Positions 8,901-17,323 of a stretch of DNA of 64,000 bases are shown here, in pieces. This DNA comes from Bacillus sp. FJAT-18017. GTDB taxonomy: Bacteria; Bacillota; Bacilli; Bacillales; Cytobacillaceae. Within the stretch, counting starts at the first letter, position 1; each line of letters opens with the position of its first letter. The position numbers were made by a program, and so were the translations under genes. The notes below the pieces were generated by a model. The model was not told the DNA's origin, searched no databases, and was given only the letters and a program-made list of their open reading frames with translations. The stretch is taken from the NCBI RefSeq assembly GCF_001278805.1, contig NZ_CP012602.1, positions 2,510,001 to 2,574,000 of the forward strand. Reading direction: 5' to 3'.

Positions 8901-10139
8901 CTATACCAACTCCAGTAATAGCAGCCTTGGGTTAGCGATATATGCTGCAAATTTGTTAGTAAACTTCACCGCTGTCGCACCATCTGCAACTCTGTGGTCA
9001 AACGACATTGACAGGTTCATGATTGAGCGAATTTCAATTTCATCCCGCTCGTTAACGACAGGCATTTTTTTAGTTTTATGGAACGAAACAAGCGCAGCCT
9101 GAGGGTGCTGGATTATTGGGGTAGCCCCGATGCTGCCTCCCAATGGGCCGACATTGCTTATAGTAAAAGTTCCCCCCTTGATATCCTCCAAAGTTAACTG
9201 ATTGGCCAACGCTTTGTCTGTAAGCGCCTTCATTTCAGCGTGGATTTCTGGCAAGGATTTGGTTTGCACATCACGGATCACAGGAACAACCAGCCCGTCT
9301 TCAGTGTCCACGGCGGTTCCGATATGGTGTTGGTCAATAAATTGAATCCGCTCATTTTCTTCATCAAGTATTGAATTGAAAATAGGAAACTCTTTTAAAC
9401 AAACCGATAAAGTTTTAATGAATAAAGCAGTGGCTGATACCTGCCTGCCCTCGAGCTTTAATTCCTTTCTAAATTCTATGAGGTTAGTAACATCAATTTC
9501 TTCGAAGTGTGTACAATGTGGGATTGTCTGGATGGAATGCAGCAAGTTCTTTGCAATTTGTTTGCGTCTGCCCCTGAACGGAATGAAACCTGCTTCCTGG
9601 TTGTGCGCAGTACGGACTATTGCCGCTTCTGTTAAAATTGCTGACTGTTGTGTGTGGATTCTATTGCGGCCGCTTAAAAAATTGTAAACATCTTGGTCTG
9701 TTATTCTACCTGCTGGACCGCTGCCTTTAACATCCTCAATTCGGATGCCGTTCTCCCTGGCAATTTTCCGTGTGTAGGGGGATGCTAAAACTCTTGGAAA
9801 TAAAGGTTTTATTTGTTCAGAGCTGGTAAAGGAATTCTGTTCATATCGGTTTGCCAGGTTATGAGCAGGAACTGTAACTTGTTCAGCAATTCCCCTGTTA
9901 ATGGCTCCATCTGCTTCCAAAATGAGCAGTGTTGTTCCGACTGGTACCGTTTCTCCGGGACTTACCCTGAATTCCTTCACAATACCAGCAGCGGGCGAAG
10001 GGATTTCCGCGGTCATTTTATCGGTCTGTACTTCAAGCAATGGGTCATCGGCTTTTACTACATCACCAGGTTTGACGAGAAAGCAATTGATTCCGGCTTC
10101 TGCCATGCCTTCTCCAATGTCATGGAGCTTAACCTCCAT
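8901..10139 (-). CDS. 2-oxoacid dehydrogenase E2, lipoyl acyltransferase
   Basis: 412 residues. Core of the complex; moves the acyl group from E1 to CoA. The order is a lipoyl domain with the lipoate-bearing Lys41 in QTDKMTAEI, a linker, a peripheral subunit-binding domain (ASPYTRKIARENGI, roughly 115-150), a second linker, and the catalytic domain ending in SFDHRVADGATA with the catalytic His/Asp (HRxxDG type). One lipoyl domain makes it more like branched-chain or acetoin E2 than PdhC of many bacteria. The substrate is set by E1 and is not obvious (see findings). Confidence 0.9.
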   Translation of the reverse strand: MEVKLHDIGEGMAEAGINCFLVKPGDVVKADDPLLEVQTDKMTAEIPSPAAGIVKEFRVSPGETVPVGTTLLILEADGAINRGIAEQVTVPAHNLANRYEQNSFTSSEQIKPLFPRVLASPYTRKIARENGIRIEDVKGSGPAGRITDQDVYNFLSGRNRIHTQQSAILTEAAIVRTAHNQEAGFIPFRGRRKQIAKNLLHSIQTIPHCTHFEEIDVTNLIEFRKELKLEGRQVSATALFIKTLSVCLKEFPIFNSILDEENERIQFIDQHHIGTAVDTEDGLVVPVIRDVQTKSLPEIHAEMKALTDKALANQLTLEDIKGGTFTISNVGPLGGSIGATPIIQHPQAALVSFHKTKKMPVVNERDEIEIRSIMNLSMSFDHRVADGATAVKFTNKFAAYIANPRLLLLELV

Positions 10140-10150
10140 TCTTTCACCTC

Positions 10151-11149
10151 CTAAAAACGCATGACTTTTTCAATGGCTGCTAAAACCCTTTTCGCATTGG
10201 GCAGATAATGGTCCTCGAAGCCAAAGTATGGGACGGGGCTGTCGAACCCGGTCACTCGTTCGGCGGGAGCTTTTTGATAAAGGAATGACGTGTCATTAAT
10301 AATTGTTAGAATGTCATTGCCGACTCCGCCAGTCGATTGAGCTTCATGGACGATTACAGTCCTCCCTGTTTTCTGTACCGATTCAGCTATTATGTCTTGA
10401 TCCAAAGGGTAAAGTGTTCTCATGTCTATGACATCACATCTTATCCCCTTCCTTTCGGCGTTCTTCGCAGCTTCAATCGCAATCGGCACCATCGCTCCCC
10501 AGCAAATGACGGTTACATCTTCACCGTCATGCAGCTTCTTACCTTTTCCAATTTCAACTTCGTAAACACCTTCAGGCACTTCTTCCTTGACTGATCGGTA
10601 AAGCTTCATTGGTTCAAGGAACAGCACAGGGTCAGGGTCCAGAATTGAAGCGATCAACAACCCCTTCGCATCGTAGGCGGACGAAGGGCAAACCACTTTT
10701 ATCCCAGGCATATGAGTAAACAATGCTTCAGTGCTGTCACAGTGGATTTCAGGTGCGCGCACTCCTGCACCATATGGAGCCCGGACAACCATTGGCACTG
10801 TAAAATGGCCATAGGTTCTCATCCTAAGCCTGGAAGCATGTGTCATGAGTTGTTCGTAGGCCGGGTAAATGAAACCAAGAAATTGGATTTCCGCCACTGG
10901 GCGAAAACCGTTTGCCGCCATGCCTATCGCCGCCCCAATGAAGCCGGCTTCGGATAATGGCGTATCCATGACCCTCATTTCCCCAAACTGTTCCTGCAAT
11001 CCGTCAGTAGCCCGGAACACCCCGCCATTTTTCCCGATGTCCTCACCAAGGAGGATTACGTCACTGCGCATCGTCAGCATCTCGGCAAGCGCATCGTTTA
11101 TCGCCTGTACCATCGTCATGGTCCTTGTTTTCGTTACAGTGTCCATCAT
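10151..11149 (-). CDS. 2-oxoacid dehydrogenase E1 beta subunit
   Basis: 332 residues, normal for the transketolase-like beta subunit. LLGEDIGKNGGVFRAT, DTPLSEAGFIGAAIG and VRAPYGAGVRAPEIH are family blocks. The last contributes to the thiamine diphosphate pocket and the acyl-chain channel. The C-terminal transketolase domain (ERVTGFDSPVPYFGFEDHYLP) is complete. It overlaps the E1 alpha gene by four bases (ATGA) and has AAAAGGAGG upstream, so the two subunits are co-translated. It belongs to the branched-chain/pyruvate E1 family, with the substrate inferred only from neighbours. Confidence 0.9.
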   Translation of the reverse strand: MMDTVTKTRTMTMVQAINDALAEMLTMRSDVILLGEDIGKNGGVFRATDGLQEQFGEMRVMDTPLSEAGFIGAAIGMAANGFRPVAEIQFLGFIYPAYEQLMTHASRLRMRTYGHFTVPMVVRAPYGAGVRAPEIHCDSTEALFTHMPGIKVVCPSSAYDAKGLLIASILDPDPVLFLEPMKLYRSVKEEVPEGVYEVEIGKGKKLHDGEDVTVICWGAMVPIAIEAAKNAERKGIRCDVIDMRTLYPLDQDIIAESVQKTGRTVIVHEAQSTGGVGNDILTIINDTSFLYQKAPAERVTGFDSPVPYFGFEDHYLPNAKRVLAAIEKVMRF

Positions 11150-12213
11150 TGGCCTCCTTTTAGGAGTTGAAGGTACTCTCTCTTTTGTTTTTCTAGCGGC
11201 CAGACCGTTTTTTCAAAAACATAATCAAATATATCGGACGGATCCGCCGGAGGGAATTGCTCCATTTCCATGACTCCACGGTCGATTTCTGCGATGGCCT
11301 CCTCTTCATAACCTGTTAACTCGTCTTGGTCATAAAAGCCTTCATTTTTCAAAAAACGCTCAAGCCTTATGAGGGGATCAATTCTTTTCCTTCGTTCATG
11401 GCTTTCTGATTGATCTCTGTACTTGGAAGGATCATCGGCAGTCGTATGGGCCCCATATCGCCAAGTTACAGCTTCAATAAGTGTCGGCCCCTTTCCGCTT
11501 CTGGCCCGCTCAAGAGCATTCAATGTTTCAAAATAAACCGCGAATACATCGTTGCCATCAATACGTACACCAGGAATACCATATGCAACAGCCTTCTGGG
11601 CAATGGTTTTGGAATTCATTTGCTTTTCTATAGGAACTGATATCGCATAACCGTTATTTTGATTAAAAAATACAACCGGAGCATTTGTGACACTTGCAAA
11701 ATTCAGCCCTTCATGAAAATCCCCTTCGGAGGTTGCCCCATCGCCGAAAAAGACAAGCGCCGCACAAGTGGTTCCTTTCATTTTTTCTGCCAGTGCCGCG
11801 CCGGCAGCATGCGGAATTTGGGTGGCAATCGGGATGCCAGGCGGGAAAATCTTTTTCCCGTCAGGTGGTACACAGCCCTCATTCCTTCCATTCCAAAACA
11901 ATAATACATTTCTTAATGAGTGTCCGAATACTAGGGCAGCGCCATGGTCCCGGTAAGTTGGAAAAAGCCAATCATCCGGCCGCAGTGCGAGCGCGCTGCC
12001 GACCTGTGCTGCCTCCTGTCCTTCAAACGGAGCATACGTCCCAATCCGTCCCTGACGCTGCAAGCTGACCGCCTTCCTGTCAAAGGTTCGTATCCTGACC
12101 ATTTGTTTGTAAAAATTGAGTGCAAGCTCCCTGGTAATTGTTTTCTTCCATGAAGGGTCTGCCACATTGCCTTGTTCATCCATAATTTGAAGTAGTGGAA
12201 ATGAAACCTCCAC
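11146..12213 (-). CDS. 2-oxoacid dehydrogenase E1 alpha subunit
   Basis: 355 residues. Thiamine diphosphate-dependent decarboxylase subunit. The ThDP motif starts at GDG (157-159, GDGATSEGDFHEGLNF) and ends at NN (186-187, FFNQNN). The phosphorylation-loop-like YRYGAHTTADDPSKYR is present. Translation most likely begins at a GTG at 12213, 6-7 bases after GGGGGAG. It lies 43 bases below the phenylalanine dehydrogenase gene in the same orientation, which is unusual for a housekeeping pyruvate dehydrogenase and argues for an aromatic or branched-chain 2-oxoacid substrate. Confidence 0.9.
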   Translation of the reverse strand: MEVSFPLLQIMDEQGNVADPSWKKTITRELALNFYKQMVRIRTFDRKAVSLQRQGRIGTYAPFEGQEAAQVGSALALRPDDWLFPTYRDHGAALVFGHSLRNVLLFWNGRNEGCVPPDGKKIFPPGIPIATQIPHAAGAALAEKMKGTTCAALVFFGDGATSEGDFHEGLNFASVTNAPVVFFNQNNGYAISVPIEKQMNSKTIAQKAVAYGIPGVRIDGNDVFAVYFETLNALERARSGKGPTLIEAVTWRYGAHTTADDPSKYRDQSESHERRKRIDPLIRLERFLKNEGFYDQDELTGYEEEAIAEIDRGVMEMEQFPPADPSDIFDYVFEKTVWPLEKQKREYLQLLKGGQ

Positions 12214-12256
12214 GGCCGTCTCCCCCTTGTTCGCTAATTTCCTTCATCCTGTATTC

Positions 12257-13399
12257 TCATAATCTTACTGCCCATTTAGGGCGCCTGTTATGTGAAAAGA
12301 AGCTGTTCCTTCTTGTACGGGCCTCAATCCTCGCCTCACAGAAATGGTTGGCTGCCTCCACTGTCGTGAGTCCATCCTGTTCTGAGCGTTTGTAGACATC
12401 AAGGAGGCAATCATAAATAGCTTTCGTTTTCTGGATGACTCTTTCCGGATTCGGGGTATACAGTTCATCCGCAACCTGTATGAGGCCACCGGCATTCACG
12501 ATATAATCAGGTGCGTAAAGGATGCCTTTTGCCTGCAGCAGCTTGCCATGTCTTATTTCAGCAAGCTGGTTATTTGCTGAACCGGCGACAGCAAGGCATT
12601 TGAGCATTGGAATGGTTTCGTCATTAATAATGCCTCCGAGCGCGCATGGGACGAACACATCCGCTGGAACAGAATAAATCTCGTCAGCCGCAACAACCTT
12701 GATGGTTGCTCCCATTGCCTTTGCCTGAGCCGATAACCGATTGATTGCTTCGATATTAATATCGGTCACATAAAGGTCAGCCCCTTCATTGAGCAGCCGT
12801 TCTGCGACCTTATAACCGACTTTTCCCAAACCCTGGATAGCATAGCTCCTCCCCGATAGCTCTCCAGATCCCCAAATGACTTTATTCGTTGCCTGAATGC
12901 CGTACAAGACTCCCTGAGCGGTTGGAATCGAGGAGTCACCGCTTCCTCCATACGCCTCATCGACACCTACGATGCAACTGGTTTCCTTCATCGCATGCAC
13001 AAAATCCTGAGGGGTCGTACCCATATCCGTCCCTGTATAAAAGCGGCCATGCAGTGAATCGACAAACTGGCCGAATGCCCGGAACAATTCAGGTGTTTTT
13101 TCCTTCATCGGGTCTCCGATAATCACTGCCTTGCCTCCACCGAAATCAACATCCGACGCAGCACATTTATAGGTCATTCCTTTTGAAAGCCGCAAAACAT
13201 CTTCAAGAGCTTCTTCTGTACTTTGGTACGGCCGCATTCTGCAGCCGCCAAGCGCCGGGCCTAGCTTTGTGCTATGAATGGCAATGATCGCCCTTAAGCC
13301 TGTCTGTTCGTCATTACAAAATACTACCTGCTCATGTCCGCTAATTTGCATGAATATATCCATGGTGCCGACTCCCCCTGTGTATGATAACGCTTTCAT
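12257..13399 (-). CDS. pdh: Phenylalanine dehydrogenase
   Basis: 380 residues. NAD-dependent deamination of L-phenylalanine to phenylpyruvate. The Glu/Leu/Phe/Val dehydrogenase fold shows catalytic Lys78 and Lys90 ([17 protein letters not shown]), Asp125 (GTDMG) and the NAD motif GLGKVG (190-195). I favour Phe over Leu dehydrogenase because [19 protein letters not shown] and the C-terminal RNSFFS..RRPKW tail match my memory of Bacillus/Lysinibacillus phenylalanine dehydrogenases; leucine enzymes have GSADNQL and lack that tail. The start at 13399 has AAAGGGG upstream; an ATG 12 codons in is the alternative. It leads the operon with the E1-E2-E3 complex. Confidence 0.87.
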   Translation of the reverse strand: MKALSYTGGVGTMDIFMQISGHEQVVFCNDEQTGLRAIIAIHSTKLGPALGGCRMRPYQSTEEALEDVLRLSKGMTYKCAASDVDFGGGKAVIIGDPMKEKTPELFRAFGQFVDSLHGRFYTGTDMGTTPQDFVHAMKETSCIVGVDEAYGGSGDSSIPTAQGVLYGIQATNKVIWGSGELSGRSYAIQGLGKVGYKVAERLLNEGADLYVTDINIEAINRLSAQAKAMGATIKVVAADEIYSVPADVFVPCALGGIINDETIPMLKCLAVAGSANNQLAEIRHGKLLQAKGILYAPDYIVNAGGLIQVADELYTPNPERVIQKTKAIYDCLLDVYKRSEQDGLTTVEAANHFCEARIEARTRRNSFFSHNRRPKWAVRL

Positions 13400-13455
13400 T
13401 TTAACGCCCCTTTCAAAGCCTGAACCGTAAAGGAAGATTCCTGGCTGTTCTTTTG

Positions 13456-13484
13456 ATTATAATAGTCGCTTATCTTAGGTGGAA
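13456..13484 (-). promoter_or_regulatory. Possible promoter for the pdh operon
   Basis: A perfect TATAAT -10 (complement of 13456-13461) has a poor -35 (TTCCAC, 13479-13484) 17 bases upstream, which would start transcription about 50 bases before pdh. No sigma-54 (TGGCAC-N5-TTGCA) element is seen here, although sigma-54 drives the bkd operon of B. subtilis. Confidence 0.4.
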
Positions 13485-13574
13485 TTCAGGCTGCTTCACC
13501 GCTTTAAAGCAAATAGGAACCCCATACAGCAACAAAGAAACAAACCTGTACAGGCTGTTTCTTTGCGTGTCTAC

Positions 13575-13722
13575 GTCTAGCTACAGCGCCAATCTCCTAG
13601 CAAACTTCAGGCCTTCTCCCTACGATAAGTCATCATCGAATCGCTATCGCTCTTCGTGATTCCTTTATCTCAGTCGAAGTTCCTCCATTTTGTACGGAGA
13701 TGATCGAGGCGCTTTCGCTTTT
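13575..13722. repeat. Bacillus-type dispersed palindromic intergenic repeat
   Basis: It opens with GTCTAGCTACAGCGCC and closes with GGAGATGATCGAGGCGCTTT, so AGCGCC..TCTCC at one end pairs imperfectly with GGAGA..GGCGCT at the other. The CTAGCTMCAGCGCC start and GGCGCTTTCGCTTTT end resemble a repeat I recall from many Bacillus intergenic regions. A 68-codon frame across it looks spurious. It occupies most of the 334-base gap between the thioesterase and pdh. Confidence 0.6.
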
Positions 13723-13733
13723 GCGTTAGTATT

Positions 13734-14120
13734 CTATGTTTTTAAAAGGCTATTAATTTTCACTTTAGGCAAAATAATTTGCTTTACCGTCCCGGTACCT
13801 ATTAATCTGGATTCGCTTTTTGCATGGATGTCTGTCCAAATGGCATTGCCTTCAATCGAAGTCAGCGTGGCAGTAACCACAATTTGCTCCTGTTCTTTCG
13901 CCGGAGAAATATGTTTAACAGAAACAGCTGATCCCATTCCTTCCTCATCATCCTCAAGATACGGAAGAATGATCAATCGGGAAGCCCACTCCATATGATA
14001 GACCATCCATGCGGTTGAATAGGCAGGGTGGACAACCTGGCCGCCAAATTCAGCAAACATTTCAGGAGTGACTGTAACCTTCAGGATTTCAGTTTGGCCA
14101 ATGGCTATGCCTGGCTTCAT
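13734..14120 (-). CDS. FlK-like hotdog thioesterase
   Basis: 128 residues, single hotdog fold. The order of GQTEILKVTVTPEMFAEFGG, VVHPAYSTAWMVYHMEWASR, and a long beta sheet ending in GTGTVKQIIL resembles the fluoroacetyl-CoA thioesterase (FlK) group of small acyl-CoA thioesterases. It lies 35 bases below the ABC ATPase gene and above the pdh operon, all in one orientation. In a cluster that produces aryl- and dicarboxyl-CoA esters, a CoA-salvage or editing role is plausible. That role is inference only, and the substrate is unknown. Confidence 0.65.
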   Translation of the reverse strand: MKPGIAIGQTEILKVTVTPEMFAEFGGQVVHPAYSTAWMVYHMEWASRLIILPYLEDDEEGMGSAVSVKHISPAKEQEQIVVTATLTSIEGNAIWTDIHAKSESRLIGTGTVKQIILPKVKINSLLKT

Positions 14121-14155
14121 TAGGTGCCCACCGCCTTTATCTTGAAAATCACTTC

Positions 14156-14950
14156 CTAGGACAGCAATGCCCTGTCATTAGCCATTTGCTTACCGCGGAT
14201 TCGCTGGAATTCTTCAAGTAAACCTTCAATTGTCAGCTTCTTCTTTTCCTCTTCATTTACTTCAAAAATAATCTGGCCTTTATCCATCATGATAAGGCGG
14301 TTACCAAGGTCGATCGCCTGCTGCATGTTATGGGTGACCATCAAGGTCGTCAACCCATACTGCTGAATCACCTGTTTTGTCAGGCTTGTAATTAGCTCTG
14401 CCCTTGAAGGATCAAGAGCGGCTGTATGCTCATCAAGGAGCAGGACGCATGGCTCTGTGAAGGTAGCCATTAGCAGCGAGAGGGCCTGGCGCTCACCGCC
14501 TGATAAAAGCCCTACTTTTGCATTCAGCCTGTCTTCAAGACCAAGGTGAAGCGTTTCGAGAACATTTTTAAACAATTCACGGCGCTTCTTTGTCACTCCA
14601 ATACGAAGTGTCCGGGTCTTATTCCGGGAATAGGCCATTGCCAGATTTTCTTCTATTGTCATGCTAGGGGCGGTTCCGGCCATCGGATCCTGAAATACTC
14701 GGCCAATCAGCTTTGATCGATTGTGCTCCGACATCCCGGTAACATTTTTTCCATCTAGGAAGATTTCACCAACATCTGGATGAAGAGCACCGGAGATGAT
14801 ATTCATCAAAGTTGATTTGCCGGCACCGTTACTTCCGATGACTGTAACGAAATCGCCCCTTTTCAATTCCAAATCAACATGGTCGATCGCAATTTTCTCA
14901 TCGGGAGTGCCCTCATTGAATACCTTATGAATCTGATTTAAGCGCAGCAT
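14156..14950 (-). CDS. ABC transporter ATP-binding protein (TrpZ-like)
   Basis: 264 residues. Walker A GSNGAGKS (39-46), signature LSGGERQ (149-155) and Walker B VLLLDEHTAALD (169-180) are all intact, followed by the H-loop in MVTHNM. The form is that of COG1101-type ATPases paired with COG4120 permeases. The start overlaps the permease gene end by 26 bases, so the subunits are co-translated. It energises import of the ligand bound by the lipoprotein encoded first in this operon. Confidence 0.9.
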   Translation of the reverse strand: MLRLNQIHKVFNEGTPDEKIAIDHVDLELKRGDFVTVIGSNGAGKSTLMNIISGALHPDVGEIFLDGKNVTGMSEHNRSKLIGRVFQDPMAGTAPSMTIEENLAMAYSRNKTRTLRIGVTKKRRELFKNVLETLHLGLEDRLNAKVGLLSGGERQALSLLMATFTEPCVLLLDEHTAALDPSRAELITSLTKQVIQQYGLTTLMVTHNMQQAIDLGNRLIMMDKGQIIFEVNEEEKKKLTIEGLLEEFQRIRGKQMANDRALLS

Positions 14951-15980
14951 GGCTCTCCCCCTTCCCGGCTGCGTGTGTCTTCAGAAGGGTTAGCCGTTCT
15001 GCACGCTTCTTTGCCTTCCTGTTTTTTTCCTTAAATCCGCGGACTACATTCGGCCCAATAAGCGCCGAAATAACAATCAAAGCTGTTATAAGCTTCATGT
15101 CACCCGGGTCAAGGAAATCAACCCTCAATGCTAGAGTGACAACCAGCCTGTAAATGATTGCCCCTCCAATTACCGCCAGAGTTGTACGAGCAATCGTCTT
15201 TGTTCCGAATAGAGCTTCGCCAATGATAACGGAAGCAAGGCCGATAACAATCATCCCGATCCCCATGCCCACGTCAGCAAAACCGCCCTGCTGTGCAATC
15301 AATGCACCGGAGAAAGCGACCATTGCATTTGAAATTCCGAGTCCGAGGATGATGAGGATATTTGTATTCGCCGAGAAGCTTCTTATCATTTTTTTATTGT
15401 CGCCTGTCGCCCTTACCGCCAGCCCTACCTCTGTTTTCAAGAACCAGTCTGTAAATAGTTTTATAAGAAACGTAACGACAATCATGAACAACAGGATGCC
15501 CCAGGTTGCCGGCAGTTTCCCGCCAAGCCCCACTGCTGCTAACAAGTTGTTAAAAAACGAGTCAATTCCTGAGCTTGCCGAAACTTCTTTAACGGTGGTC
15601 AAGGAAGTTTCCTGGTTTAGTAGCGAAACATTTGGCCGGCCCATGATCCTCAGGTTGATCGAGTATAGAGCAATCATCATCAAAATTCCCGAGAGCAATT
15701 CATTGATTTTGCCTACAGTATGAAGCAGCCCTGTCATACAGCCTGCTAAAAACCCCGCTGCCAAGGCCGCGATTGTGGCAATAAAAGGATCCTGCCCATT
15801 GAAAATCATTGTCGCCGCAACTGCCGCTCCAATCACGAAACTGCCGTCAACTGTCAAGTCTGGAAAGTCAAGGATCCTGAATGACAGGTAGACACCGAGT
15901 GCCATGATTGCATAGATGATGCCTGACTCAAACGAATTGAATATTGCTGTAAACACGTCTATCATCCTTCCTGTAACCAT
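14925..15980 (-). CDS. ABC transporter permease (TrpY-like)
   Basis: Membrane protein of about 343-351 residues with eight to ten hydrophobic segments, and conserved FRILDFPDLTVDGSFVIGAA near the start and a basic C-terminal tail. It resembles the branched-chain-type permease family (COG4120) that partners with ABC_sub_bind lipoproteins. The start is uncertain: the ATG at 15980 touches a long hairpin and has no free ribosome site, whereas a GTG at 15956 has AGGAAGG nine bases upstream. It sits between the binding-protein and ATPase genes. Confidence 0.85.
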   Translation of the reverse strand: MVTGRMIDVFTAIFNSFESGIIYAIMALGVYLSFRILDFPDLTVDGSFVIGAAVAATMIFNGQDPFIATIAALAAGFLAGCMTGLLHTVGKINELLSGILMMIALYSINLRIMGRPNVSLLNQETSLTTVKEVSASSGIDSFFNNLLAAVGLGGKLPATWGILLFMIVVTFLIKLFTDWFLKTEVGLAVRATGDNKKMIRSFSANTNILIILGLGISNAMVAFSGALIAQQGGFADVGMGIGMIVIGLASVIIGEALFGTKTIARTTLAVIGGAIIYRLVVTLALRVDFLDPGDMKLITALIVISALIGPNVVRGFKEKNRKAKKRAERLTLLKTHAAGKGESHAALKSDS

Positions 15981-16009
15981 GCGAAAAGGAGTGAATCACT
16001 CCTTTTCGC
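15981..16009 (-). promoter_or_regulatory. Perfect 29-base palindrome between binding protein and permease genes
   Basis: GCGAAAAGGAGTGA and its exact complement TCACTCCTTTTCGC are separated by one base. There is no T-tract, so it is not a simple terminator. As RNA it would form a stable stem that could protect the upstream message and lower permease/ATPase output relative to the binding protein. That use is inferred. Confidence 0.65.
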
Positions 16010-16041
16010 ATTTACTGCTGCTTTTCATGAATGGTTAGATA

Positions 16042-17040
16042 TTATTCACCTTCGTAGAACTCGCCAACGTTCTTCCATTCATCTTTTACAGTCAATCCTT
16101 GAGCCTCTGCAGCCTTTTTGTTTATCATGAGCGCCAGGCTTTGTGGCAGGGCCACCTGAATATCGGAAGGCTTTTTCTTGCCAGTCAAAATATCCACCGC
16201 CATTAGGCCGGTTTCGTATCCTAAGTCATTATAGCTGAAGCCGCTCGCAGCCACAGCACCTTTTTTCATCGAATCAAGCTCCCCAACAAAAAGCGGGATT
16301 TTCTTCTCGTTCGCAACAGAGATGACGGAATCCAGTGCTGAAACGACGGTATTATCTGTAGGGACATAAATGGCATCTACCCTGCCGACAAGCGACTCGG
16401 CAGCCTGTTTAACCTCAGCCGTTGTTGAAACAGAAACTTCTACGATGGAAGCTCCATTTGCCTTTGCGAGTTCCTCGACAGCTTTTACCTGTACAACAGA
16501 GTTTTGTTCGCCTGCATTGTAGACTACCCCGATTTTCTTTGCTCCAACTTCTTTGGTCATGAAATCAATCGTCTTCTTAGTTGCATCCGGGTGGTTATCG
16601 GTTGTACCAGTAATATTGTCTCCTGGCTGGTCAAAGGCTTTAACAAGTCCGGCCCCGACTGGATCCGTAACAGAAGTGAACAAAATCGGAATTTCCTTTG
16701 TCACATTCAGTGCCGCGATCGCACTCGGTGTTGCATTTGCAAAAATAAGGTCAACATCATCACCTGCGAAATTCTGGGCTATCACCTGTGCATTGGGCTG
16801 TTCGCCCTGGGCATTCTGGTCATCGAATTCAACCTTAAGACCCTTTTCTTCAAGTGCCTTCTTAAATCCTTCTGTTGCCGCATCAAGCGATGGATGTGGA
16901 GCAAATTGCGAAATGCCTACTTTGTAGGTTTTATCTTTCCCCCCACTAGAAGTCCCACCTGCTGATTCGTTGCTTCCGCAGCCTGCCAGCATCAGCATTG
17001 CCGCCAGTGAAATTCCCATCGTTTTTACATACTTCCTCAT
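16042..17040 (-). CDS. ABC transporter substrate-binding lipoprotein (TrpX-like)
   Basis: 332 residues. A lipoprotein signal peptide ends in LMLAGC with the lipidated Cys21, followed by a Ser/Gly-rich linker. The mature part carries the ABC_sub_bind (COG2984) pattern: VGISQFAPHPSLDAATEGF, IPILFTSVTDPVGAGLV, GVVYNAGEQNS, YVPTDNTVVSALD and GFSYNDLGYETG. Relatives of this family (TrpX) bind tryptophan or other aromatic amino acids. That fits the surrounding aromatic catabolic genes and suggests phenylalanine/tyrosine/tryptophan uptake. Ribosome site AGGGGG lies upstream. Ligand identity is inference. Confidence 0.87.
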   Translation of the reverse strand: MRKYVKTMGISLAAMLMLAGCGSNESAGGTSSGGKDKTYKVGISQFAPHPSLDAATEGFKKALEEKGLKVEFDDQNAQGEQPNAQVIAQNFAGDDVDLIFANATPSAIAALNVTKEIPILFTSVTDPVGAGLVKAFDQPGDNITGTTDNHPDATKKTIDFMTKEVGAKKIGVVYNAGEQNSVVQVKAVEELAKANGASIVEVSVSTTAEVKQAAESLVGRVDAIYVPTDNTVVSALDSVISVANEKKIPLFVGELDSMKKGAVAASGFSYNDLGYETGLMAVDILTGKKKPSDIQVALPQSLALMINKKAAEAQGLTVKDEWKNVGEFYEGE

Positions 17041-17158
17041 CCTATTTCCCCCTAAAACTTTTAATGGCCCAGCTTGAATGCTGTACTGTTCAACCTATGT
17101 AAGTTCTTGGTGGATGAAAACATATGATATTCACTATAGGTACCGTGTATATATCGTT

Positions 17159-17188
17159 ATACTATCATCCACCTTATTTTACAGTCAA
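17159..17188 (-). promoter_or_regulatory. Promoter for the TrpXYZ-like operon
   Basis: TTGACT (complement of 17183-17188), an 18-base spacer and TAGTAT (complement of 17159-17164) form a sigma-A-type promoter, giving a leader of about 110 bases. I saw no T-box or riboswitch in that leader. Confidence 0.55.
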
Positions 17189-17323
17189 ACAATATTCAAA
17201 AAATTTAGTAATTTTTTAAAAATTATAGTGCAATAAAAACAAGAATGCAATAGTAAGTTTTACTCTCTTGCAAAATTAACGCTTATACGCGTTTAAGTGT
17301 TAAAGTGTTTGGCTGGGAGCTTC

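Noticed and set aside
12257..13399. Leucine dehydrogenase as identity
   Set aside because: [17 protein letters not shown] and the RNSFFS tail fit phenylalanine dehydrogenase better, as does the neighbourhood.
13453..13659. 68-codon plus-strand frame
   Set aside because: It runs through a palindromic intergenic repeat, without ribosome site or family look.
16042..17188. T-box or amino acid riboswitch in the importer leader
   Set aside because: The leader of about 110 bases has neither the T-box core nor another known aptamer.
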